A DNA stretch of 20,852 nt. Origin: Bacteroidota bacterium. GTDB lineage: Bacteria > Bacteroidota > Bacteroidia > Flavobacteriales > Flavobacteriaceae. Each line of letters opens with the position of its first letter. The first letter of the stretch is position 1. Where the stretch lies: assembly GCA_004356305.1 (NCBI GenBank), contig SMXJ01000013.1:1-20852 (forward strand), in the 5' to 3' direction. Under the pieces are notes generated by a model that saw nothing but the letters and a program-made list of their open reading frames with translations, was not told the DNA's origin and did no database searches. Below, in pieces: positions 1 to 6,177 of the stretch. Made by a program: the position numbers and the translations under genes.

Positions 1-399
1 AACAATGGTGGCTATCAATCAGTTGCTGCCTTTGAGAACGAAACGAATCCTTCTCAGGAAGTTATGGGTATTTTAAAAAACAATTGTTACGATTGTCATA
101 GCGATCAGACTCAATATCCGTGGTATTTTGAAATTGCACCATTTTCTTATTGGATGGCGGATCATATCAAACACGCTAAAGGTGAATTTAATGTTTCTGC
201 CTGGGACAATTATTCGATTAAGAAGAAAGACCATAAACTTGAGGAGCTAATTGAAAAGGTCGAGAAGAAAGAAATGCCACTGGATTCCTATACATGGATT
301 CATGGGGATCTCTCTGAGGAAGACAGTAAAACACTACTTTTATGGGCTGATCTGGCCCGCCTTCGGTATGTAGAAGAACTAAAAGTTTCTTCAAAATAA
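1..399 (+). CDS. Haem-binding domain protein with CxxCH motif (5' partial)
   Basis: The frame is open from the first base, so the start lies upstream; 132 residues are visible. Residues 29-33 of the visible part read C-Y-D-C-H, a c-type haem attachment motif, followed by S-D-Q-T-Q-Y-P-W-Y, an arrangement I recognise from the small haem-binding domain proteins (Haem_bd type) common in Bacteroidota. These are exported single-haem proteins, normally with an N-terminal signal or anchor, which here would be outside the window. The rest is charged and soluble, with a conserved-looking I-H-G-D-L-S stretch near the end. The porin gene downstream has its own promoter, so the two need not share a transcript. 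The family call is fairly safe; the electron partner is unknown. Confidence 0.8.
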   Translation, partial: NNGGYQSVAAFENETNPSQEVMGILKNNCYDCHSDQTQYPWYFEIAPFSYWMADHIKHAKGEFNVSAWDNYSIKKKDHKLEELIEKVEKKEMPLDSYTWIHGDLSEEDSKTLLLWADLARLRYVEELKVSSK

Positions 400-459
400 C
401 TTCGGAATTTATTACTTAAAACCGATTACAATTATTATTTAAAATTATTCTGATTAAAC

Positions 460-490
460 TTGTGCGGTAATTTTATCAAACTTATTTTTG
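460..490 (+). promoter_or_regulatory. Promoter of the porin gene
   Basis: TTG at 460-462, a 20-bp spacer and TATTTTTG at 483-490 match the Bacteroidota consensus TTG-N19ish-TAnnTTTG. The predicted transcript starts near 497, leaving an AT-rich leader of about 40 bases before the ATG at 536. Confidence 0.65.
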
Positions 491-535
491 CGCTTGTATT
501 TGCTGTCTATTTATAATCAGTCTAAATAAAAATAA

Positions 536-1714
536 ATGAATAAACGAACGTTCCTACTACTTTTTCTTGTCGTCAACTTCAGCTATTCACAAACCGTTCG
601 GGATTCCACACAACTCAGCCCTCAAAATCAAGAAAATGCCACACAGCGATTGCTTTCAGGTAACTTAGGGAGAGCAGTTACATTGGGTGCATACGGCGAA
701 TTGACATACAATCAACCCGAAGGAGCAAATGGTGAACTAGACGTTCAACGATTGGTACTTTTATTGGGTTATAAATTTGATGATAGAACACAGTTTGTTA
801 CCGAAATAGAAATCGAACATGTAGAAGAAATTTTTGTAGAACAGGCTTTTATAAACTATGCCGTAGGTGATAACGTAAGTCTTCGTGGAGGTTTGATGTT
901 GATCCCTATGGGAATTATCAATGAATATCATGAACCAACCACTTTTAATGGTACAGAGCGGCCTGCTGTGGATAACGTGATCGTACCCACTACCTGGCGC
1001 GAATTAGGGGTAGGAGTGACGGGTCGATTTCCTGATGCATCGGTTGGGTATCAGGCGTATATTTTTAACGGATTTAAATCTACAGACATTGACGGAGAAG
1101 GTGGCGTGAAAGGATTCTTAAAAGGAAGCAACGGATTGAGAGGCGGCCGCCAAAAAGGGATCAAGTCGACTGTGGACAGTCCAACGTTTTCTACTAAGAT
1201 CGAGTATTACGGCTTTCCAGGTTTGCGTATGGGCCTTTCGGGATACTTCGGAAAAACGCAGGCAGCGGATGATGTCGAGCATCTGGATGGTGCAACCATT
1301 GGTATTTCGATGGTCGGCTTTGATGTGCGCTATGCTTTTAGGAAAATTACAGCGAGAGGACAATTTATTTATGCTTCCCTGAGTGACACCCAGGCCTATA
1401 ATACATTGACAGGTCAAGACTTGGGAAGTGCTTTATTAGGATATTATGGAGAGGTAGCTTATAATATATTGCCACTTAGTGCCAGGCAACGGTTGTTTGC
1501 CTTTGCGAGATATGAAAAATATGACACTCATGCCAGTACCAACGGAATGTTGGTTAGAAATGACGCCTACAACCGAACAGATATCACAACAGGTTTATCC
1601 TATCACATCGCGCAAGGAGTTGTCATAAAAGGGGATTACCAATTCAGAGATAATAATGTAGCAAACGGCAACGTGGCTAACAGATTGAATTTCGGAATCG
1701 GGGTATGGTTCTAA
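536..1714 (+). CDS. Outer-membrane porin-like beta-barrel protein
   Basis: The 392-residue protein opens with a signal peptide (basic M-N-K-R, hydrophobic core, likely cleavage after S-Y-S, residues 17-19). The remainder alternates aromatic and polar residues in amphipathic strands and ends in G-I-G-V-W-F, the terminal Phe expected of an outer-membrane barrel recognised by the BAM complex. The motifs G-A-Y-G-E-L-T-Y, E-I-E-I-E-H-V and F-I-N-Y-A-V resemble flavobacterial porins distantly related to phosphate-selective OprO/OprP proteins. Substrate cannot be read from sequence. It has its own promoter, and the FMN-binding protein gene follows after about 100 bases on the same strand. The barrel/porin call is confident, the specificity is not. 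Confidence 0.8.
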   Translation: MNKRTFLLLFLVVNFSYSQTVRDSTQLSPQNQENATQRLLSGNLGRAVTLGAYGELTYNQPEGANGELDVQRLVLLLGYKFDDRTQFVTEIEIEHVEEIFVEQAFINYAVGDNVSLRGGLMLIPMGIINEYHEPTTFNGTERPAVDNVIVPTTWRELGVGVTGRFPDASVGYQAYIFNGFKSTDIDGEGGVKGFLKGSNGLRGGRQKGIKSTVDSPTFSTKIEYYGFPGLRMGLSGYFGKTQAADDVEHLDGATIGISMVGFDVRYAFRKITARGQFIYASLSDTQAYNTLTGQDLGSALLGYYGEVAYNILPLSARQRLFAFARYEKYDTHASTNGMLVRNDAYNRTDITTGLSYHIAQGVVIKGDYQFRDNNVANGNVANRLNFGIGVWF

Positions 1715-1816
1715 AAATTCATCGTTCTCGAAAAGAATATTCAACCCTTGGTCGTTGCAGGTTGATGTTTGCAAATCGATCTCAGATTATAATAAGAATT
1801 TAAATACCTTTACAGC

Positions 1817-2347
1817 ATGATTAAAAAGCACCTTTTTGTTCTAGTAGTCTTTATGATCTGTGCGGCTTTTACCATACCTGAAAGGGTATCGAAAAAAGCG
1901 GATAAAGTGATCGCAAAATTCTACGAGACCGACGATTTTACGAAGGAGATCATTTCTATTTCTGAAGCAGCCAATGCTGAAACAATTGCGGAATTCAATG
2001 ATGAAAATTTTTTTAAGATCGAATCGGCAGGAGTCTTTTTGGGATATGGATATATCGGTGCTGCCCGTAGTAAAACTGATATGTTCGACTTCCTTGTCCT
2101 GTTCGATAAGGATTTTATAATCACCAAAAGCAAAGTGTTGATATATCGGGAAGAATATGGTGGAGAGATCGGGAGTAAACGATGGTTAAAACAATTTGTC
2201 GGGAAATCATCGACTTCATCCGAATTGATATACAATCAAAATATCATACCTATAAGCGGAGCTACAATTTCGGTGCGATCGATGACACAAGCGATGAACG
2301 ATCTGTTACAAAGTGTGGGAAAACTTCAGGAACTTAATTTACTATAG
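1817..2347 (+). CDS. Exported FMN-binding domain protein
   Basis: The 176-residue protein has an N-terminal hydrophobic signal (residues 1-19) and a C-terminal S-G-A-T-I-S motif (residues 147-152). This is the core of the FMN_bind domain of NqrC/RnfG-type proteins, in which the Thr (here T150) is covalently flavinylated by ApbE. The usual Asp three residues before the Ser is replaced by Ile (residues 144-147 I-P-I-S), so actual flavinylation is uncertain. The central G-Y-G-Y-I-G-A-A and D-F-L-V-L-F-D stretch fits the domain fold. It should act outside the cytoplasm as an electron carrier. The gene ends directly against the start of the next membrane protein (stop 2345-2347, ATG 2348), implying co-expression. 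No ApbE gene lies in the window. Confidence 0.75.
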   Translation: MIKKHLFVLVVFMICAAFTIPERVSKKADKVIAKFYETDDFTKEIISISEAANAETIAEFNDENFFKIESAGVFLGYGYIGAARSKTDMFDFLVLFDKDFIITKSKVLIYREEYGGEIGSKRWLKQFVGKSSTSSELIYNQNIIPISGATISVRSMTQAMNDLLQSVGKLQELNLL

Positions 2348-2836
2348 ATGAAATTAGACGGCCTGATCCACACCCTTCCAAGATACATCAAGCTATTTAT
2401 CGCTGCCTTTGTGATCGTGATGAGTATTGGCTATTATACAGGACTTCAATTTGTACGACAAACCGAAAGTGATAATCCCAGTGGGATGGTGGAGAATTAT
2501 TTGGGCAATGAAGATGTGGAAGAAGTTGCCGTGATGAAATTTAAAAAGGGAGAGTATGAGATGCTTACTCTTTTGCATAGCCATATACTTTCAATTTCTT
2601 TTATTTTCTTCTTCCTGGGTGGATTGATCATGATAACCTCCCTTCCGAAGAAATTAAAGGGGTTCCTGATGATCGAACCTTTTGTGTCTATTATCTTCAC
2701 TTTTGGCGGTATCTATTTACTTTGGAAAGGAATACTATGGATGAAGTGGGTAGTGATGATCTCCGGGATTCTAATGACGGCGGTTTATATAGTGGGAGCC
2801 CTGGTGGTTTTATTTCAGCTTCTAAAAAGGAAATAA
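2348..2836 (+). CDS. Four-helix integral membrane protein, unknown function
   Basis: I do not recognise a named family. The 162-residue protein has four likely membrane helices at about residues 14-33, 74-96, 105-124 and 129-157, with a hydrophilic loop of about 35 residues between helices 1 and 2. A H-S-H pair (L-L-H-S-H-I-L-S) sits at the start of helix 2 and could bind haem or metal, but one such site proves nothing. It starts at the base after the FMN-binding protein's stop codon, so the two are probably translated together. By context it may be the membrane anchor or quinone-side partner of that protein. This is inference from gene order only. Confidence 0.6.
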   Translation: MKLDGLIHTLPRYIKLFIAAFVIVMSIGYYTGLQFVRQTESDNPSGMVENYLGNEDVEEVAVMKFKKGEYEMLTLLHSHILSISFIFFFLGGLIMITSLPKKLKGFLMIEPFVSIIFTFGGIYLLWKGILWMKWVVMISGILMTAVYIVGALVVLFQLLKRK

Positions 2837-2851
2837 TTCCACTTTTAGTTG

Positions 2852-2859
2852 TACATTTG
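2852..2859 (+). promoter_or_regulatory. Candidate -7 element of the guaB promoter
   Basis: TACATTTG matches the Bacteroidota -7 consensus TAnnTTTG. No good TTG lies about 19 bases upstream, so the promoter is only half supported. It predicts a transcript start around 2864-2867, within or at the edge of the first arm of the inverted repeat described next. Confidence 0.5.
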
Positions 2860-2862
2860 CAC

Positions 2863-2912
2863 GCAATTAAATAGTAAACACTTCCGTTTCTTCGGAAATA
2901 AAATTTAATTGC
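2863..2912 (+). promoter_or_regulatory. Structured guaB leader: 10-bp inverted repeat enclosing a small hairpin
   Basis: GCAATTAAAT at 2863-2872 is the exact reverse complement of ATTTAATTGC at 2903-2912. Between the arms, TTCCG (2882-2886) and CGGAA (2893-2897) can form an inner stem with a 6-base loop. The right outer arm ends one base before the ATG at 2914, so folding would bury the translation start region. This could regulate guaB translation, or be an operator at DNA level. The stem is AT-rich and therefore weak, and function is inferred. Confidence 0.45.
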
Positions 2913-2913
2913 A

Positions 2914-4386
2914 ATGACTGCACACAACGATAAAATTCTAGGAGAAGGGCTTACTTACGACGACGTACTTTTGGTGCCGGCCTTTTCTGATGTTCTACCG
3001 AGAGATGTCTCTATTAAATCCAAATTCACTCGTAACATTTCACTCAATGTGCCTATTATATCCGCGGCTATGGACACGGTAACCGAAAGCGCCATGGCGA
3101 TCTCTATGGCTCGTGAAGGAGGAATAGGGGTGTTGCACAAGAATATGACGGCCGAACAACAAGCTGCAGAAGTTCGTAAAGTGAAACGTGCCGAAAGCGG
3201 CATGATCCAGGATCCTGTTACCCTCAAAAAAGATGCGACCGTGGGAGATGCGCAAAATACCATGCGTGAATACAGCATTGGAGGGATTCCAATAATCAAT
3301 GATAACAGTAAATTAATTGGAATTGTCACAAATCGGGACCTTCGATTTGAAAAGAATTACAAGCGTCCTTTAAGTGAAGTAATGACAACGGGGAATCTCG
3401 TTACGGTGAGCAAAGGAACTTCCCTCAAAGATGCTGAGATCATTCTTCAGGAAAACAAGATCGAGAAATTACCTGTAGTTGATGAACATGGAAAGCTATT
3501 GGGATTGATCACCTTTCGTGATATCACAAAACTCACTCAAAAACCGAATGCCAACAAAGATGAGTATGGAAGGCTCCGTGTTGCTGCTGCCCTGGGGGTA
3601 ACTACCGATATACTGGACCGAACCCGGGTATTGGTCAATGCACAAGTAGACGCGGTGATAATTGATACCGCTCACGGGCACAGCAAAGGAGTGGTAACTG
3701 CCTTGAAAGAAGTAAAGAAAAAATTTCCATCCCTGGATGTAGTGGTGGGCAATATTGCCACCGCAGAAGCTGCAAAATATTTGGTCGATGCAGGGGCCGA
3801 TGCTGTGAAAGTAGGTATTGGCCCGGGGTCTATTTGTACCACGCGAGTAGTTGCAGGAGTTGGGTACCCACAATTTTCCGCTGTATTGGAAGTAGCCGCG
3901 GCTATCAAAGGTAGTGGTGTTCCGGTGATCGCAGATGGCGGCATTCGGTATACGGGAGACATCCCAAAAGCGATCGCTGCGGGAGCCGATAGTGTGATGT
4001 TGGGTTCGCTCTTGGCAGGAACCGAGGAGTCTCCCGGAGAAACCATTATTTTTGAAGGACGTAAGTTTAAATCGTATCGGGGGATGGGCTCTATTGAAGC
4101 CATGAAACAAGGCTCTAATGATCGATACTTCCAGGATGTGGAAGACGATATTAAAAAATTAGTCCCTGAAGGAATTGTAGGCCGTGTGAACTATAAAGGA
4201 GAATTACTGGAGAGTATGACCCAATTCATAGGTGGCCTTAAAGCCGGAATGGGTTATTGCGGTGCCAAGGATGTTGAAACCCTTAAGGAAACTGGACGAT
4301 TTATAAAAGTGACTGCTTCCGGTATTAATGAGAGTCATCCACATGATGTGACCATCACCAAGGAATCACCTAATTATTCGAGGTAA
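2914..4386 (+). CDS. guaB: Inosine-5'-monophosphate dehydrogenase
   Basis: This enzyme oxidises IMP to XMP with NAD+, the committed step of guanine nucleotide synthesis in the cytoplasm. At 490 residues it has the usual bacterial length. The order is an N-terminal barrel segment with L-T-Y-D-D-V-L-L, a Bateman module of two CBS domains at about residues 98-205, then the rest of the barrel. G-P-G-S-I-C-T-T gives the catalytic Cys308, A-D-G-G-I-R (residues 340-345) belongs to the phosphate-binding site, and G-S-N-D-R-Y-F-Q carries the Arg404-Tyr405 pair of the mobile flap. All key residues are present. CBS domains in this family bind ATP/GTP and tune activity. The gene appears monocistronic, with a structured leader upstream and a terminator downstream. 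Confidence 0.98.
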   Translation: MTAHNDKILGEGLTYDDVLLVPAFSDVLPRDVSIKSKFTRNISLNVPIISAAMDTVTESAMAISMAREGGIGVLHKNMTAEQQAAEVRKVKRAESGMIQDPVTLKKDATVGDAQNTMREYSIGGIPIINDNSKLIGIVTNRDLRFEKNYKRPLSEVMTTGNLVTVSKGTSLKDAEIILQENKIEKLPVVDEHGKLLGLITFRDITKLTQKPNANKDEYGRLRVAAALGVTTDILDRTRVLVNAQVDAVIIDTAHGHSKGVVTALKEVKKKFPSLDVVVGNIATAEAAKYLVDAGADAVKVGIGPGSICTTRVVAGVGYPQFSAVLEVAAAIKGSGVPVIADGGIRYTGDIPKAIAAGADSVMLGSLLAGTEESPGETIIFEGRKFKSYRGMGSIEAMKQGSNDRYFQDVEDDIKKLVPEGIVGRVNYKGELLESMTQFIGGLKAGMGYCGAKDVETLKETGRFIKVTASGINESHPHDVTITKESPNYSR

Positions 4387-4400
4387 TTTCAAGTGTAACC

Positions 4401-4430
4401 AAAAAAAAAGCTCAAAACGAGCCTTTTTTT
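4401..4430. terminator. Bidirectional intrinsic terminator between guaB and the Skp/OmpH gene
   Basis: GCTC (4410-4413) and GAGC (4419-4422) form a short stem around the loop AAAAC. It is flanked on the left by nine A and on the right by seven T, which extend the pairing and provide a U-tract on either strand. It lies between two convergent genes, as expected for a shared terminator. Confidence 0.8.
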
Positions 4431-4450
4431 ATTTCTTAGATCGGAATAAA

Positions 4451-4960
4451 TTACTCTTCCTCTTTTATTTCTATTCCAAGTTCTTTAAGAACTGCAAGCG
4501 TAAGATCATAACGATTGTCGATGTAAACTACATCATTGTTTCTCATTAAAACCTGAGTATAACCTTCTGCCTTTGCTATTTTTTCAAGTGCGATCCCGAT
4601 CTTTTCGTACAATGGTTTTAAATATTCTTCCTGCTTTAAAACGATCAGCTGATTCCCATTCTGCTGGAATTTCTGAATATCATTTTCCATGGCTATAATG
4701 GAATCCTGACGTCCTTTTTTCTGGTTTATGGTAAGGCTGACTTCATCGGTTTTGTACTTATCAATCGCCGTTTGGTATTCTGCTAGTTTTTTTAGCAGAT
4801 TTGAATCCAGGCCATTACCATAATCCTCGATTTGTTTTTGTACGCTGCTTAATTCAGGCATTTGACTAATAATATAATCAACGTCTATAGTTCCGACTTT
4901 CGATTGAGCAAAACCGGTAACACATAAAAATAAAAAAGCGATCTTCAATAATTTCGTCAT
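4451..4960 (-). CDS. Periplasmic chaperone of the Skp/OmpH family
   Basis: The 169-residue protein has a signal peptide (M-T-K-L-L-K, hydrophobic core, cleavage near F-A-Q-S). Mature sequence begins K-V-G-T-I-D-V-D-Y-I-I-S-Q-M-P-E, the first strand typical of OmpH-family proteins. This is followed by a long charged helical stretch (about residues 35-120) that would form the coiled-coil tentacle, and a closing segment V-V-Y-I-D-N-R-Y-D-L-T matching the family's C-terminal strand. Skp-type trimers hold unfolded outer-membrane proteins in the periplasm and hand them to BAM. The length matches the family. The gene lies about 1.2 kb from a SurA/PpiC operon on the other strand, which fits a shared role in outer-membrane protein biogenesis. 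Confidence 0.9.
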   Translation of the reverse strand: MTKLLKIAFLFLCVTGFAQSKVGTIDVDYIISQMPELSSVQKQIEDYGNGLDSNLLKKLAEYQTAIDKYKTDEVSLTINQKKGRQDSIIAMENDIQKFQQNGNQLIVLKQEEYLKPLYEKIGIALEKIAKAEGYTQVLMRNNDVVYIDNRYDLTLAVLKELGIEIKEEE

Positions 4961-5033
4961 AGTTAGGGATTATTCGTGCGGCAATAATACTATAAAAATA
5001 ATTATTTCTGAATGTTTTTATCAATATGTTAAC

Positions 5034-5492
5034 TTACTTTCTATGGTAGAAGATATAGTCGGTACTTAGAGGAGTGGCTCCGTTTTGCTTCAACTCGGTC
5101 ATCAATTGACCTCGATGATAGGTACTGTGATTAATAATGTGGTAAAGTATATTCTCTACTGAATTAGAAAAGGATTCGCCACTGCTATTCTTATAGTCAA
5201 TTAAGGTCCGTAAGTCAAATTGCCCGACTATGACATTACTCATGGCATGATTCTTATCGTTTAGGCCGGATAGCTCATCAATATCAAAGGTCTCCCAGGT
5301 ACTTTGAGTGGGTTTTTTGCCTGCGATACGGTGATTCCAAATATTTTGGGCATTCAACGTATGACCTATCTAGGATTTTGCTCTATCGGTATAGGCTAAA
5401 GGAGTACCTTCAATAAGTGAAATAAGCTGTTGATTGCTAAAATGGTTGTATTCCAATTTATCGACGAAAAAGTTTTTCATGTTTTGTTTCAT
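5034..5492 (-). pseudogene. DinB-family protein gene interrupted by an in-frame amber codon
   Basis: From the ATG at 5492 the frame reads M-K-Q-N-M-K-N-F-F-V-D-K-L-E-Y-N-H, then T-D-R-A-K-S, then TAG (codon 41, bases 5372-5370). It continues in the same frame as I-G-H-T-L-N-A-Q-N-I-W-N-H to a stop at 5034. Without the TAG this is a 152-codon DinB/YfiT-like four-helix protein. H44 and the helix H-I-I-N-H-S-T-Y-H-R-G (H118, H122, H126 in full numbering) supply the usual metal-binding histidines. The 40-residue amber product lacks every one of them, and restart at a TTG (5357) would lose H44. No frameshift is seen and the sequence is otherwise well kept, so the change is recent, a sequencing error, or rarely read through. 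Family members are metal-dependent, often thiol-linked enzymes of unclear substrate. Confidence 0.8.
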
Positions 5493-5566
5493 AAGTGAAG
5501 AACGTGGCTAATCCATTCACAGATTACTCGGGACCATCACAAACCAATTTTGTGCCGTATGCAAAA

Positions 5567-6022
5567 CTATTCTTCTGAAACCGAAGTTCCGTTCTCAGCA
5601 AATTCTTTAAAATCTTTGAGGTATTTCAGCGATTGTTTTTTAAAAGTTCCCGGCATTAAAAATCCCATCAATTTCATTCCGAAGCCTGCGAATTTGAACT
5701 CACTTTCGCTCACCCACTTGGTTTTATTCCCATCTATCTCATAGAAAAAATTCTTTTGAACGTTGTGTATCCACTTGGTATCGTAATTGGCGTGAAACTC
5801 TTCCGGGAATACATTTTTTGTGATGGTCTCAGTCAAAACCACATTTCGTTTCCCCATTTGGTATTCCAATTCCATGGTTGTGCCTTCTTCACCCGGAACG
5901 CCCTGCAACACTTTATAATTCACAAGTCCTCGTTGCCAGTGCTTCATATTTTCGACATTATCCAATTTCCGGATTACTTCTTTACGGGGTAGATCAATGA
6001 TTATTTCGGATGAATATTTCAT
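5567..6022 (-). CDS. SRPBCC (START-like) superfamily protein
   Basis: The 151-residue cytoplasmic protein has the helix-grip layout of small SRPBCC proteins. It starts with M-K-Y-S-S-E-I-I-I-D-L-P-R-K-E-V-I, the first strand and helix. V-E-N-M-K-H-W-Q-R-G-L lies around residues 28-38, several strands follow in the middle (M-E-L-E-Y-Q-M-G, W-V-S-E-S-E-F-K-F), and a long C-terminal helix runs from about residue 128 (F-K-K-Q-S-L-K-Y-L-K-D-F-K-E-F-A-E). The fold binds hydrophobic ligands, but nothing here tells which. It lies 74 bases upstream of the broken DinB gene on the same strand, and the two may share a transcript. It is divergent from the chaperone operon. No signal peptide or membrane segment is seen. 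Confidence 0.8.
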   Translation of the reverse strand: MKYSSEIIIDLPRKEVIRKLDNVENMKHWQRGLVNYKVLQGVPGEEGTTMELEYQMGKRNVVLTETITKNVFPEEFHANYDTKWIHNVQKNFFYEIDGNKTKWVSESEFKFAGFGMKLMGFLMPGTFKKQSLKYLKDFKEFAENGTSVSEE

Positions 6023-6078
6023 TTTTACAAATGAATTGATTTTAGTAGAACAATTTACGTATTTTTCGGTAAAAGGTA

Positions 6079-6096
6079 CATACTATAAAAAGTATG
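6079..6096. repeat. Short inverted repeat in the divergent intergenic region
   Basis: CATACT (6079-6084) and AGTATG (6091-6096) are perfect reverse complements separated by ATAAAA. The repeat lies between the divergent SRPBCC gene and the chaperone operon, about 20 bases upstream of the operon's -33 element, a plausible operator position. It is short and could be chance. Confidence 0.35.
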
Positions 6097-6116
6097 ATAA
6101 CGTTGTGTTAAGGCAC

Positions 6117-6146
6117 TTGTGAAACTCCAGGTTTTTCATATTTTTG
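6117..6146 (+). promoter_or_regulatory. Promoter of the PPIase-MoxR operon
   Basis: TTG at 6117-6119, a 19-bp spacer and TATTTTTG at 6139-6146 match the Bacteroidota promoter consensus exactly. The predicted start near 6153 leaves a short leader before the ATG at 6178. Confidence 0.7.
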
Positions 6147-6177
6147 CGGGGATTTAGTTAAACTTATTTATTTGAAA

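Noticed and set aside
1715..1816. Separate promoter for the FMN-binding protein gene
   Set aside because: The best candidate, TACCTTTA at 1805-1812, is too close to the ATG at 1817 and has no partner TTG; read-through from the porin gene is more likely.
2824..2846. GGAA-ATAA-TTCC hairpin at the end of the four-helix protein gene
   Set aside because: The stem is only 4 bp before a mismatch, and the T run is short; too weak to call a terminator.
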